NCBI RefSeq assembly: GCF_015240255.1 | Contig: NZ_CP061205.1 | Coordinates: 3,520,501 to 3,584,500, forward strand | Direction: 5' to 3' | DNA: 64,000 bases | Origin: Kordiimonas pumila | GTDB taxonomy: Bacteria; Pseudomonadota; Alphaproteobacteria; Sphingomonadales; Kordiimonadaceae | Part shown: one piece after another, positions 35,397-46,384 of the stretch | How the letters are laid out: each line of letters opens with the position of its first letter | Numbering within the stretch: position 1 is the first letter of the stretch | Notes under the pieces: model-generated | The model's input: the letters and a program-made list of their open reading frames with translations, nothing else | Databases searched by the model: none | What the model was told of the DNA's origin: nothing | Translations under genes and position numbers: made by a program

Positions 35397-36269
35397 TTAA
35401 CCAATTGCTTTCAAAAGTGTAGTACCAAGAGCCGCAGGGCTATCAGACACGATAATACCAGCAGAGCGCATGGCTTCGATCTTGTCGTCAGCGCCGCCTT
35501 GGCCACCAGATACAATAGCGCCAGCATGGCCCATTGTACGGCCCGGAGGTGCTGTTCTACCCGCAATAAAGCCTGCTACAGGTTTCTTAACTTTACTATC
35601 TTTAAGGAACTGGGCAGCTTCTTCTTCTGCAGAACCACCAATTTCACCAATCATAATGATTGAATGTGTATCAGGGTCGCTAAGGAACATATCAAGGCAA
35701 TCAATAAAGTTGGTGCCGTTTACTGGATCACCGCCGATACCAATACATGTGCTTTGGCCAAGGCCTGCAGCCGTTGTCTGTGCAACCGCTTCGTATGTCA
35801 GTGTACCTGAACGGGAAACAATCCCCACATTACCTGGCTTATGGATATGGCCCGGCATAATGCCAATTTTACACTGACCAGGCGTAATAACACCAGGACA
35901 GTTAGGACCAACAAGGCGTGTTTTCGAGTTTCGAAGAGCGCGTTTAACACGCACCATATCAAGAACAGGAATACCCTCCGTGATACAAACAACCAGCTCA
36001 ATCTCAGCATCGATCGCTTCAAGGATTGAATCCGCTGCAAATGGTGGTGGCACATAAATAACAGAGGCATTACACCCTGTTACATCTTTTGCTTCACCAA
36101 CAGTATTGAAAACGGGCAAATCAAGGTGCTTTTGGCCGCCTTTACCGGGCGTTACACCACCAACCATTTGTGTGCCATAAGCAATCGCTTGCTCAGAATG
36201 GAAGGTACCTTGAGCGCCGGTAAATCCCTGACAGATTACTTTCGTGTTTTTTCCAACAAGAACAGACAT
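35397..36269 (-). CDS. sucD: Succinyl-CoA synthetase subunit alpha
   Basis: A 290-residue subunit that carries the phosphohistidine. CoA-binding Rossmann part: [19 protein letters not shown]. The active-site histidine lies in [41 protein letters not shown] and the SGTLTYEAV segment are typical. With SucC it makes ATP or GTP from succinyl-CoA. Its ATG overlaps the sucC stop by one base (TAATG), so translation is coupled. Confidence 0.98.
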   Translation of the reverse strand: MSVLVGKNTKVICQGFTGAQGTFHSEQAIAYGTQMVGGVTPGKGGQKHLDLPVFNTVGEAKDVTGCNASVIYVPPPFAADSILEAIDAEIELVVCITEGIPVLDMVRVKRALRNSKTRLVGPNCPGVITPGQCKIGIMPGHIHKPGNVGIVSRSGTLTYEAVAQTTAAGLGQSTCIGIGGDPVNGTNFIDCLDMFLSDPDTHSIIMIGEIGGSAEEEAAQFLKDSKVKKPVAGFIAGRTAPPGRTMGHAGAIVSGGQGGADDKIEAMRSAGIIVSDSPAALGTTLLKAIG

Positions 36270-37438
36270 TACGCGGCCTCCTTCACGGCTTTAACGATTT
36301 TCTCAGCTGCATCGTTTAAATCGTCAGCAGAGATAATCGGCAAACCACTATCAGCCATAATCTGTTTGCCAAGTTCAACATTTGTACCTTCTAGACGGAC
36401 AACAAGCGGCACAGAAAGCGCAACTTCGCGGGCAGCAGCAATAACACCCTCAGCAATAACATCACAGCGCATAATGCCTCCAAAGATGTTTACCAGAATG
36501 CCCTCAACATTGTCGTCAGACAGAATGATTTTGAAAGCTTCTGTAACACGCTCTTTTGTTGCGCCGCCACCAACATCAAGAAAGTTAGCAGGTGAACCAC
36601 CTTTAAGCTGAATAATATCCATCGTTGCCATAGCAAGACCAGCACCGTTCACCATACAGCCAATAGAACCGTCGAGGCTGATATAGTTTAGCTGATACTT
36701 GGAAGCTTCAATTTCTTTTGGATCTTCTTCGCTTTCGTCGCGCAGTTCGCGAACATCAGGGTGACGGAACAGAGCGTTGCCATCGAATGACATTTTTGCA
36801 TCCAGAACGACCATCTTGTCGTCTTCTGTAAGAACAAGCGGATTAATTTCAAGCATGGCAGCATCTTTTGCGACGTATGCAGCATACAGTGATGAAACCA
36901 CTTGCTGACACGCTTTACCAGCCGCACCATCAAGCCCTAAGCCAAAAGCAACCTTACGGCAGTGGAAGCCCTGCAACCCTGTTGCGGCATCAATTGTAAC
37001 AGTGAAGATTTTTTCAGGCGTTGCTTCCGCAACTTCCTCAATATCCATACCGCCTTCAGTAGATGCCATAATGGCAAGTTTGCCGCTCGCACGGTCAAGA
37101 AGCATAGAGAGGTAAAATTCTTTTTTAATCGCGCAACCGTCTTCAACGTAAACGCGCTTAACCTCTTTGCCCTCTGGGCCAGTCTGGTGCGTTACAAGGA
37201 CTTTACCGATAAGTTCTTTTGCCGCTGCTTCAACTGCATCAAGCGACTTAACCACTTTCACGCCGCCCGCTTTACCGCGACCACCGGCATGAATTTGCGC
37301 CTTAACCACCCAAACCGGGCCGCCAAGTTTTTTTGCCGCATCTACTGCCTCAGCCGCAGTATAAGCCACGCCGCCTTCCAGCACGGGTGCCCCGTATTCT
37401 TTTAGCAGGCTTTTCGCCTGATACTCATGGATATTCAT
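36269..37438 (-). CDS. sucC: Succinyl-CoA synthetase subunit beta
   Basis: A 389-residue ATP-grasp subunit. It starts [22 protein letters not shown]-grasp residues lie in [19 protein letters not shown]. The Mg-binding region is [21 protein letters not shown], and the C-terminal power-helix part includes [20 protein letters not shown]. It grips the alpha subunit and the nucleotide. The stop is shared with the sucD start; it lies 39 bp downstream of mdh. Confidence 0.98.
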   Translation of the reverse strand: MNIHEYQAKSLLKEYGAPVLEGGVAYTAAEAVDAAKKLGGPVWVVKAQIHAGGRGKAGGVKVVKSLDAVEAAAKELIGKVLVTHQTGPEGKEVKRVYVEDGCAIKKEFYLSMLLDRASGKLAIMASTEGGMDIEEVAEATPEKIFTVTIDAATGLQGFHCRKVAFGLGLDGAAGKACQQVVSSLYAAYVAKDAAMLEINPLVLTEDDKMVVLDAKMSFDGNALFRHPDVRELRDESEEDPKEIEASKYQLNYISLDGSIGCMVNGAGLAMATMDIIQLKGGSPANFLDVGGGATKERVTEAFKIILSDDNVEGILVNIFGGIMRCDVIAEGVIAAAREVALSVPLVVRLEGTNVELGKQIMADSGLPIISADDLNDAAEKIVKAVKEAA

Positions 37439-37477
37439 TGTGAATCCATATCCTCCTGGATTGTCCCTGTTTTATAA

Positions 37478-38887
<1,410 letters not shown>

Positions 38888-40108
38888 TCAAGCCTTGTGG
38901 CCATGCCCGATGTGTAAATATTCTTCTGACTGCATTTCCATCAAACGGGAAACCGTGCGCTCAAACTCAAAAGCACCATCACCCGCTTCATAAAGTTCTT
39001 GTGGCGGGACTTCTGCCGAGCACAAAAACTTTACCCCGTGCTCGTATAAAGCATCTATGAAAGTTACAAACCGCTTTGCCTCATTACGGTTATGTTTTCC
39101 AAGCCTTGGGATCGCAACCATAATGACAGTATGATAGGCCCGGGCTATAGTCAGATAATCTGCAGCCCCAAGCGCGTTGGCGCAAAGCCGCTTAAAGGAA
39201 AACACAGCCACACCGCGCGCTGCCTTTGGTACATATAACGACCGACCCTGCACCAGTAAGGTTTCACTCGGCACCTTATCCCGGTCTTCCACATTCCGGT
39301 CTGTCAGGCGGAAAAATGCTTCTGAAAGCTTTGCCGTCGTTTCTTCATTTACAGGGCAGTAATAGGTTTCCACACCTTTCAGGCGATCATACCTGTAATC
39401 CGTGGGCCCATCGAGAGTTAGAATATCAAAATCTTTTTTCACCCGTTCAATAAAGGGCAGAAAAAGCTGGCGGTTAAGCCCGCCTTTATAAAGATCATCA
39501 GGCGGGCGGTTAGAGGTAGCTACCACCACTACCCCATGCTCCATCAATTCTGTAAACAATCGTGATAGCACCATTGCATCAGCAATGTCTGTTACCTGCA
39601 GTTCATCAAAGCATAAAAGGGTTGCTTCTGCGGCAATCTGACGGGCAACCGGCGGGATAGGGTCATCTTCACTTGCACGACCCCCAAGCGCTGCACGCTC
39701 TTTACCAGACAGGCCGCGCCACACCTTCATGCGGGCATGCACATCAAGCATAAACTCATGAAAATGAACACGCTTTTTAGCCTTTACCGGAGCTACTTCG
39801 TAAAAAAGGTCCATCAACATGGATTTACCGCGCCCCACGCCGCCGTACATATAAAGGCTACGCGGCACTGGTTTGTCACCACCCGCCCACTGAAACAGGT
39901 TGGAAAGTCGCCAGCTTTTAATCGAGAGGCTACCACCTCTGCCCTGCACTTCAGGGTATGTTTCCAGTTCCAGAAATAACCGTTCCAACCGCATAACAAT
40001 GCGTTGCTGGTCTTCATCAGGCCTGATTTCACCGTCAGCTTGCAGTGCCATATAGGCAGCGAGAGGGCCTTGTGGGTGGGGCACTTTTTTGTCTTTTGTT
40101 ATGTCTGA
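38888..40108 (-). CDS. zapE: Cell division protein ZapE (AFG1-like ATPase)
   Basis: A 406-residue P-loop ATPase. Walker A GGVGRGKSMLMDLF, the VHFHEFMLDVHARM segment, Walker B LLCFDELQVTDIADAM, sensor residues in VVVATSNRPPDDLYKGGLNR, and the C-terminal YEAGDGAFEFERTVSRLMEMQ. ZapE interacts with FtsZ in E. coli and is an AFG1/LACE1 homologue. The frame starts with a TTG at 40147, but the GTG at 40108 has AAGGTAG before it and is likelier. Its place ahead of mdh-suc is usual in alphaproteobacteria. Confidence 0.92.
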   Translation of the reverse strand, partial: SDITKDKKVPHPQGPLAAYMALQADGEIRPDEDQQRIVMRLERLFLELETYPEVQGRGGSLSIKSWRLSNLFQWAGGDKPVPRSLYMYGGVGRGKSMLMDLFYEVAPVKAKKRVHFHEFMLDVHARMKVWRGLSGKERAALGGRASEDDPIPPVARQIAAEATLLCFDELQVTDIADAMVLSRLFTELMEHGVVVVATSNRPPDDLYKGGLNRQLFLPFIERVKKDFDILTLDGPTDYRYDRLKGVETYYCPVNEETTAKLSEAFFRLTDRNVEDRDKVPSETLLVQGRSLYVPKAARGVAVFSFKRLCANALGAADYLTIARAYHTVIMVAIPRLGKHNRNEAKRFVTFIDALYEHGVKFLCSAEVPPQELYEAGDGAFEFERTVSRLMEMQSEEYLHIGHGHKA

Positions 40109-40292
40109 CACACAACTACCTTTGATACTGGTACACCGTAACAACAATCATATATTTTCTCTAACATGCCTATCGTGCTGCAATAAAGGGAAAGCTGCAC
40201 ATAACAACAGTGTTTTATGTGCATAAGTTGCTTTTCTGCAAAACAGCCCTAATAAAATACATAGGTTTCAACCAAGAAGGTCACAGCTTCAA

Positions 40293-41087
40293 ATGATCAA
40301 CCCGCGTATCCACCGCCTTGATGGTGTTCAAAATTTTCGCGACATGGGCGGTTATGTAGCTGCAAATGGCCAATCCATTCGGTATGGCAGCTTATTTCGT
40401 TCTGGCCATTTATCGCATACAACAACACCTTGCCGGGAAGCTCTTGCCGCTAAAGGCATTTTGCATGTGATTGATTTCAGGTCTGATGCGGAAAAGAGCC
40501 GTAACCCGGTTGCATGGCAAACACCTTTCACACCTTCGTACCATTCGCTCTCTATAGGCGGCAATGCCGCTGCATGGGTTCAGGAGCTGTTTGAAAAACT
40601 CAAGAATTCTGATTTTCCGGGCGAGGAATTACGGGCACAATTTTTGCTCGCGTTTCGCACTATCCCCATAGAAAACCGCAGCGGACTAAAAGCTTTTTTC
40701 ACCTGCCTCACAGACGAAAAGACCAATGGCGCCGTCCTTTTTCACTGCACAGCAGGTAAAGACCGCACCGGCATTGCTGGTGCGCTTGTTATGGCAGCAC
40801 TAGGCATTGACCCCGATCAGATTATGGAAGATTTTCTACTGACAAATACTGCTGTGGATCTCGATCAAAAGACTGCCGAAATTGCTGAACGCCTTTCTAT
40901 AAAAGCAGAGCGCTCTATTAACCCAAAAGACCTTTTGCCCCTGGTTGGCGTAGAAGCCGATTTCCTACATAATGCGTTTCAAGCAATACAAAATCATAGT
41001 GGCAGCATGGAAAATTACCTGCACACAGAAATGGGCCTGACAGAAAATCGCCTTCAAATGCTTAAGGGCAAGTTTCTGTCAGACTAG
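40293..41087 (+). CDS. Tyrosine/serine protein phosphatase (Tyr_phosphatase_3)
   Basis: A 264-residue enzyme of the PF13350 family. N-terminal GVQNFRDMGGYVAANGQSIRYGSLFRSGHL is the family opening, and the P-loop HCTAGKDRTGIAGAL (C152, R158) follows the C-x5-R rule with the K-D-R variant typical of lipid or protein tyrosine phosphatases of this type. Probably cytoplasmic; no signal peptide. An inverted repeat (40196-40203/40216-40223) lies in the divergent upstream region shared with zapE. Its stop is 3 bp from the stop of the convergent transporter gene. Confidence 0.88.
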   Translation: MINPRIHRLDGVQNFRDMGGYVAANGQSIRYGSLFRSGHLSHTTTPCREALAAKGILHVIDFRSDAEKSRNPVAWQTPFTPSYHSLSIGGNAAAWVQELFEKLKNSDFPGEELRAQFLLAFRTIPIENRSGLKAFFTCLTDEKTNGAVLFHCTAGKDRTGIAGALVMAALGIDPDQIMEDFLLTNTAVDLDQKTAEIAERLSIKAERSINPKDLLPLVGVEADFLHNAFQAIQNHSGSMENYLHTEMGLTENRLQMLKGKFLSD

Positions 41088-41090
41088 CCC

Positions 41091-42386
41091 CTAATTAGCA
41101 GCACTTTTTGTATGCGGTGCAAGCCACATAGAGATTCCCGCTGTTAAAAATGCAGGGACGGCTATAATAATCAGAATAGCCGATAGAGACATACCTGAGG
41201 CAACAAGCAAGCCACCAACCGATGGCCCAACAATAGACCCAGCCCGACCTACAGCAAGTGCCGCCCCGATCGCTGTAGCCCGTACTTTTGCAGGATAAAT
41301 ATTTGCTATAGCAGCGTTCATAGCTGTTTGCCCCCCAACAACAAAGAACCCTGATGCAAAGACAAGCCACAAAAGAAACCTTGGATCCATTGCCGTAAGC
41401 CCCATCAACACAAGACTTAAACCGGCACATACATAACCTACAGTAAGCACTTTGAATGCGCCAAAGCGATCAGATACCATACCAAGCATTACGCCGCCAA
41501 TTGCACCGCCTATATTTAAAAACACGGCAGAAATAATAGCCGTATCAAGCTCTAACCCTGATTGTTTGGCAAGTGACGGTATCCAACTAAAGAGAAAATA
41601 TACCATTAACAGGCTGTTGAAGTAAGCAAACCATATTGGCAGTGTAATACGTTTCATGGTGCCCATAAAAAGAGCTGCATACCGTGTAATGATATTGCCA
41701 CTTACTTCAACACCGTCCTGCTTTCTGAAAGCCGACGCCAACTTTAGTATAAAACCACCCTTTTCAAGGGCTTTATCTGTTTCAAAATCAGGCGATTCTT
41801 TTAGCCAGATAAAAAGGGGAAACAATAGTGCAAGCGGGATAATTCCCCCCATCAGAAAAACAGAGTGCCAGCCATATACCGGTATAATCATGTTGCTTAA
41901 GTAGCCACCGATTGCAGCGCCGATTGGGAACCCCCCAAACATCATGGTAACAATTGTTGAACGGTGTTTTTTAGGCGCAGTCTCTGATGTTAACGCAATA
42001 AGATTGGGCATTACCCCGCCAAGCCCAATCCCTGTGATAAACCGTAAAATAAAAAGCATAACCCAATCAGATGAATAAGCGGTTAGAAGGCTGAACACTC
42101 CAAACATGAGTGTGCAAAACATAATGACAGGGCGCCGACCAAAAATATCCGATAAAGGGCTTAGCGTAAGTTGGCCCACCATAATACCAAACAAGGCCGC
42201 TGAAAAAATCACACCCATTTTAGCAGGCTCAATGCCCCAATCATCCGCAAGAACAGGAGCAACAAATGCAATTGCCTGAGCATCAAACCCATCAAGCATT
42301 GCAACTATACAACAAAGCACAGCGACCCTTGTTTGCACCCACACATTTTCAGACGCTTCACGGTTATTACCAGACAGCCCCATCAT
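41091..42386 (-). CDS. MFS transporter, aromatic acid:H+ symporter type
   Basis: A 431-residue, 12-helix major facilitator protein. The N-terminal DGFDAQAIAFVAPVLADDWGI carries the D-G-x-D motif of the AAHS family (PcaK/BenK type). The loop 2-3 motif is SPLSDIFGRRPVIMF and the loop 8-9 motif is GMVSDRFGAFKVLTVG. AAHS members import protocatechuate, 4-hydroxybenzoate, gallate or similar acids with protons. The next upstream gene is a tautomerase and the divergent one an extradiol dioxygenase, which supports an aromatic substrate. Confidence 0.88.
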   Translation of the reverse strand: MMGLSGNNREASENVWVQTRVAVLCCIVAMLDGFDAQAIAFVAPVLADDWGIEPAKMGVIFSAALFGIMVGQLTLSPLSDIFGRRPVIMFCTLMFGVFSLLTAYSSDWVMLFILRFITGIGLGGVMPNLIALTSETAPKKHRSTIVTMMFGGFPIGAAIGGYLSNMIIPVYGWHSVFLMGGIIPLALLFPLFIWLKESPDFETDKALEKGGFILKLASAFRKQDGVEVSGNIITRYAALFMGTMKRITLPIWFAYFNSLLMVYFLFSWIPSLAKQSGLELDTAIISAVFLNIGGAIGGVMLGMVSDRFGAFKVLTVGYVCAGLSLVLMGLTAMDPRFLLWLVFASGFFVVGGQTAMNAAIANIYPAKVRATAIGAALAVGRAGSIVGPSVGGLLVASGMSLSAILIIIAVPAFLTAGISMWLAPHTKSAAN

Positions 42387-42403
42387 ATATCCCTCCCAAA
42401 TTT

Positions 42404-42607
42404 TTACCGATGACCATTATTTACTGTTTGGCTTTTGAGAACACCGCCAACTGACCAGTGCTCGGCATCCACTTCCGTAATCAAAACACGAACAGCCTCC
42501 AGCTTCACCTCTGCACATTCGCTCACAATCCAGCTAATTTCTTTCATCATCCGGTTTTTGCTTTCGTGCGAGCGGCCCTTGACCATGCTGATTTGCACAA
42601 TTGGCAT
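42404..42607 (-). CDS. Tautomerase, 4-oxalocrotonate tautomerase family
   Basis: A 67-residue protein that keeps the catalytic Pro right after the start Met (MPIVQISMVKGRSHESKNRMMKEI), as in 4-oxalocrotonate tautomerase and malonate semialdehyde decarboxylase relatives. The central basic part and the EVDAEHWSVGG segment with a Trp (in place of the usual Phe-50 region) fit the family. It would isomerise a dienol product of meta-cleavage. It lies 17 bp upstream of the transporter on the same strand, so the two are probably one transcript. Confidence 0.88.
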   Translation of the reverse strand: MPIVQISMVKGRSHESKNRMMKEISWIVSECAEVKLEAVRVLITEVDAEHWSVGGVLKSQTVNNGHR

Positions 42608-42711
42608 TATACTCCTCCCTCTCAGCTACCGCTGATAGTTTTTTTGATATTGTTAGCTTGACAACACAGCATCATATTATATAGCCACAAAATATCGATT
42701 TTTTTTGAATT

Positions 42712-42740
42712 GTCGATAATTTTATGTATAGTCGATAATT
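42712..42740. promoter_or_regulatory. Direct repeats between the dioxygenase and tautomerase genes
   Basis: GTCGATAATT occurs at 42712-42721 and again at 42731-42740 (19-bp period), and ATCGAT lies at 42694-42699. The 157-bp divergent promoter region is otherwise AT-rich. The repeat period of about two helical turns suggests a regulator-binding site. No regulator gene is adjacent. Confidence 0.45.
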
Positions 42741-42764
42741 ATTATTCAAACACAGGAGCCTATA

Positions 42765-43859
42765 ATGGGGGAAATACTGGGAATTGGCGTTTCACATTAC
42801 CCGCCACTGAGCAGCAAAGATGAAGATATGGCAAACATTCTTAAGGGCCGTATGCGTGACCCCGGTGTTCCTGATGAGGCAAAAGACCCAGCGAACTGGC
42901 CTGCCCTTATGCGTGAAGAATGGGGTGATGATGCCTCTGTAACAGGCGCAAGGAAACACCGCGAGAAAATGCGTCATGGGCTTGAGCATGTTCGCGAAGC
43001 ATTGGACGAGTTTAACCCGGATTTCGTTCTCATCTGGGGTGATGACCAATATGAAAACTTTAAGGAAAGCATCATACCTCCTTTCTGTATTCATGCTTAT
43101 GACGACATGGATGTATACCCTTGGCGGGATGCTTCAGAATCTGCCATGTTCAGTGAAGGACATGCCGATGAATGGGGCGGCGGCAAACCTAATGTTTGGG
43201 GTGAAAAAGGGAATAAAAGCATTCCCATAAAGTTTAACAAAGAAGCCGCAAAGCAGCTTGCATCAAAGCTTATCGAAAATGATTTTGATATGTCTTATTC
43301 CTACAAACCGAATGAGCACCCAGGTTTGGCACATGCTTTCCTGAATGCAATTTTGTATCTGGATTATGAAAGAAAGGGTTGGAATTACCCTATTCTACCT
43401 GTCACGATCAATTGTTATGGTAGCCGGATTATTGGGTATCGCGGCTTTATCAGCCAGCTTGGTGACGAACGTCCCCTTGACCCCCCTTCTCCATCCCCAA
43501 AACGGGTATTTGAAATGGGTGCTGCTATTGCCCGCATTATCAAAGAAAGCCCTTGGCGGGTTGCTTTGCTTGCATCTTCCAGTTGGTCACATGCTTTCCT
43601 TGTAGATAAAACATACCGTATGCAGCCAGATGTTGAATTCGACAAGCATATGTATAAAGCGCTTACAGAAGGCAATTATGAAGAGTTCCGAAATGTGCCG
43701 CTCAGCCGTATTGAAGAGGCTGGTGATCAAGAGTTGCTCAACTGGTGTGCCCTTGCTGGTGCCATGCATACACTAGACTACGAATGCACGTGGTCTGATT
43801 TTGTTGAAACATACCTGTTTAATTCAAGTAAAGTTGCCGCTGTATTCAAGCCCAAATAA
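42765..43859 (+). CDS. Class III extradiol ring-cleavage dioxygenase-like (LigB fold)
   Basis: A 364-residue protein with the LigB-type fold. The N-terminal GIGVSHYPPL carries the first His, FVLIWGDDQYENFKESIIPPF the acidic segment, then NEHPGLAHAFLNAIL and the C-terminal SSSWSHAFLVDK with the likely second-shell His. The C-terminal part LNWCALAGAMHTLDYEC is an extra segment. Such enzymes use non-haem Fe(II) to open catechol-type rings. AGGAG precedes the ATG. It is divergent from the tautomerase/transporter genes, which supports a role in a meta-cleavage route, but the substrate is not known. Confidence 0.82.
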   Translation: MGEILGIGVSHYPPLSSKDEDMANILKGRMRDPGVPDEAKDPANWPALMREEWGDDASVTGARKHREKMRHGLEHVREALDEFNPDFVLIWGDDQYENFKESIIPPFCIHAYDDMDVYPWRDASESAMFSEGHADEWGGGKPNVWGEKGNKSIPIKFNKEAAKQLASKLIENDFDMSYSYKPNEHPGLAHAFLNAILYLDYERKGWNYPILPVTINCYGSRIIGYRGFISQLGDERPLDPPSPSPKRVFEMGAAIARIIKESPWRVALLASSSWSHAFLVDKTYRMQPDVEFDKHMYKALTEGNYEEFRNVPLSRIEEAGDQELLNWCALAGAMHTLDYECTWSDFVETYLFNSSKVAAVFKPK

Positions 43860-43897
43860 CAAACATCCATAAGGCAGGCGCCTAAAGAGTGCTTGCC

Positions 43898-44602
43898 TTA
43901 TTTTCCCTCAAGGTTCTGCGTGCCTCTTAACCGTTTTGCCAGCAACAAGGAAAACTGCTTGTTTGCCTTTAGCTGGGTAATCGCACTATTCAACCGGCCC
44001 AACAAATCTGCCCTGCTTTTATGCACCCGAGCGCGCAGAATATTTTCACTATGAACATCACCTAACACAAGCGGGTATCCATACAAGCGCATTTGCAAAT
44101 AAAAATCCTGATTGTTGGCAACAGTTAAGTCTGCCCTACCATCAACAACCATCTGAAAAGCCTCATGAATAGACCCAGCTTCCAAAATCTCACCAAAGTG
44201 CTGATAGTCAGGGAATGAATAGCCTTTCACTATAGCAACGGTATAAGCTGTTAAATCATTTGGATTCGCCGCATGTATTGGTTTATCTGATCGGTAAATT
44301 AGGTGGTCGTACACATAAAAGAATGGCTCAGTAAATAACTGTACAGCTTCTTCTTCCGGGCGCGTTCGCCATTCAGGGATAGAGCAGCAGGTTAAAATTA
44401 GCTTACCTTCGGCAAAAAGCTTGCGCTGCTCTTCATGGGGCACATCGATATAAATCGCATCTATGCCCGCTTCATCAATGATCGCTTTCCAGGCATATTC
44501 AAAAACACTATCGGCATGGTTATAGGCAGTTACCTGCTCTGCCCTCAAAACAGGAGGGGCACATAGACACAAGAATAGAAAAAAATATAAACGAAAACTC
44601 AT
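43898..44602 (-). CDS. Periplasmic substrate-binding protein (copy 1)
   Basis: A 234-residue secreted protein with a signal peptide (MSFRLYFFLFLCLCAPPVLRA) and a small family 3 extracellular solute-binding fold. A distinctive block reads LTCCSIPEWRTRPEEEAVQLFTEPFFY, with adjacent cysteines. No permease or ATPase genes are near. The start at 44602 has GAGG before it; the frame extends 30 codons upstream without a signal peptide first. It is a paralogue of the next gene, which has LDCCSVPAWRSRPEE at the same place. Confidence 0.82.
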   Translation of the reverse strand: MSFRLYFFLFLCLCAPPVLRAEQVTAYNHADSVFEYAWKAIIDEAGIDAIYIDVPHEEQRKLFAEGKLILTCCSIPEWRTRPEEEAVQLFTEPFFYVYDHLIYRSDKPIHAANPNDLTAYTVAIVKGYSFPDYQHFGEILEAGSIHEAFQMVVDGRADLTVANNQDFYLQMRLYGYPLVLGDVHSENILRARVHKSRADLLGRLNSAITQLKANKQFSLLLAKRLRGTQNLEGK

Positions 44603-44755
44603 AACTACCTCATAAAATAAGAATGGGTAGAATATGACAAAAACGTTAATAAACCGTAGATCACCCGCAGAAACCCTCAGGTTTTTTTTCATATAAACAT
44701 TAGCATGTTATTAAACATATAAGCTTTTGGTATGTCATATGTAGTTTAGAGTGTA

Positions 44756-45469
44756 TCATTCTGCCTCTGACACATCCCGTATTCGGGCACCTGTTAAAAT
44801 CGTAATTTGGCCGGTATTTTTTAACTCTCTAATAGCTTCGTTTACCCGAGCCAACAAATCTGGTCTGCTGTTATGCACGCGCGCCATAAGTGCCAATTCA
44901 TGGTATACAGGGCCTAACACAAGGGGCTTTGGCGCAAGCTTCTGCCGACGCCAAAATTCCTGGTGGTTAGCGATTGTCAAATCTGCTTCCTCGTTGACAA
45001 CTGACTGAAAAACATCAGCCAATGAGGGCCTTATAACCTTCTCACCAAAAAGAGTATCCTCTGCATAGGCAAAGCCTTGTACAACACCAACCCGATAAGA
45101 CCTCAAGTCAAGAGGATTAGGCAAATCGTAAGTTCGGTCTTTGTGCAAGATAAGGTGATCAGCCGTATAAAAGAAAGGCTCGCTCCACAATTGCGCGGCC
45201 ACCTCTTCAGGACGGCTGCGCCATGCAGGCACTGAGCAACAATCCAGAACCAATTCGCCGCGCGCGAACATATCACGCCTTATATCACGAGTGGCAGCAA
45301 TCATTTCAGCTTCAATGCCTGCCTTATCCAGAATAGCGTGCCAGACATCCCGGAAAACACTATCGCCAAGCCTGCTGGCTTTCACAGAGTTTTCAGCCTG
45401 CAATGCACCACTGAATGATACGCTCGCCCACACGAAGACAACCAGTAGCTTAACCACAAAAAGCCTCAT
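44756..45469 (-). CDS. Periplasmic substrate-binding protein (copy 2)
   Basis: A 237-residue paralogue of its downstream neighbour. Signal peptide MRLFVVKLLVVFVWASVSFSGALQA, then the same fold with the DCCSVPAWRSRPEE block, PFFYTADHLI, and LTIANHQEFWRRQKLAPKPLVLGPVYHE. It lies 153 bp upstream of copy 1 in the same direction. The two have diverged a lot outside the shared blocks. They are not part of an ABC transporter gene set; a signalling or scavenging role is possible but not shown. Confidence 0.82.
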   Translation of the reverse strand: MRLFVVKLLVVFVWASVSFSGALQAENSVKASRLGDSVFRDVWHAILDKAGIEAEMIAATRDIRRDMFARGELVLDCCSVPAWRSRPEEVAAQLWSEPFFYTADHLILHKDRTYDLPNPLDLRSYRVGVVQGFAYAEDTLFGEKVIRPSLADVFQSVVNEEADLTIANHQEFWRRQKLAPKPLVLGPVYHELALMARVHNSRPDLLARVNEAIRELKNTGQITILTGARIRDVSEAE

Positions 45470-45543
45470 CTCTTGCCCTGCTTTCAAAACCAATATTCCA
45501 CATATTAAGAATAGGTAATAATCAACACAAAACAACTCTTCAT

Positions 45544-45571
45544 AAAAAAAGCCGGGAAAACCCGGCTTTTT
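45544..45571 (-). terminator. sdh operon terminator
   Basis: Stem AAAAAGCCGGG / CCCGGCTTTTT with an AAAA loop, then a T-run on the minus strand, 22 bp after the sdhB stop. It separates sdhB from the binding-protein genes. Confidence 0.9.
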
Positions 45572-45592
45572 ATATCAGACAGACTCACAGAT

Positions 45593-46369
45593 TTATCCTC
45601 TGCGTTCCACCATCATTTTTTTGGTTTCTGCAATAGCTTTAGCAGGGTTCAAGCCTTTCGGGCATGCGTTCGCACAGTTCATAATCGTGTGGCACCGATA
45701 CAGGCGGAAAGGGTCTTCAAGGTTATCAAGACGCTCGCCTGTATTTTCATCGCGGCTATCAATCAGCCAGCGATAGGCCTGTAAAAGAATAGCAGGTCCG
45801 AGATATTTGTCGCCATTCCACCAATAGCTTGGGCATGATGTAGAACAACAAGCACACAGGATACATTCATAAAGACCGTCCAGTTTTTTCCTGTCTTCAG
45901 GAGACTGAAGCCGCTCTTTCTCAGGTGCTGGGGACTGTGTTTCCATCCACGGTTTGATAGACGCATACTGTGCATAGAAGTTAGAGAGGTCTGGTACCAG
46001 ATCCTTAATAACTTCCTGGTGCGGCAGCGGTGTGATCGACACATCACCCTTCGCATCTTCAATCGCAGTTGTACACGCAAGGCCATTTTTGCCGTTAATA
46101 TTCATGGCACATGAGCCACAAACACCTTCCCGGCAGGAACGACGGAACGTTACAGTACTGTCCATTTCATTCTTGATTTTGATAAGCGCGTCCAAAACCA
46201 TGGGGCCGCAGCTATCCATATCAACTTTGAAAGTATCCATATGCGGGTTTTCACCGTCATCTGGATTCCAGCGATACACATGGAAATCACGTGTATTAGC
46301 CGCACCTTCTGCTTTTACGGTTTTACCCTTGCCAACTTTAGAGTTTTTAGGAAGTGAAAATTCAGCCAT
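45593..46369 (-). CDS. sdhB: Succinate dehydrogenase iron-sulfur subunit
   Basis: A 258-residue subunit with three clusters. The [2Fe-2S] ligands lie in [23 protein letters not shown], the [4Fe-4S] ligands in [16 protein letters not shown], and the [3Fe-4S] ligands in [15 protein letters not shown]. It moves electrons from the flavin of SdhA to ubiquinone. It follows sdhA by 15 bp and is the last gene of sdhCDAB, with a terminator after it. Confidence 0.98.
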   Translation of the reverse strand: MAEFSLPKNSKVGKGKTVKAEGAANTRDFHVYRWNPDDGENPHMDTFKVDMDSCGPMVLDALIKIKNEMDSTVTFRRSCREGVCGSCAMNINGKNGLACTTAIEDAKGDVSITPLPHQEVIKDLVPDLSNFYAQYASIKPWMETQSPAPEKERLQSPEDRKKLDGLYECILCACCSTSCPSYWWNGDKYLGPAILLQAYRWLIDSRDENTGERLDNLEDPFRLYRCHTIMNCANACPKGLNPAKAIAETKKMMVERRG

Positions 46370-46384
46370 GTCTCTTTCCTTCCC

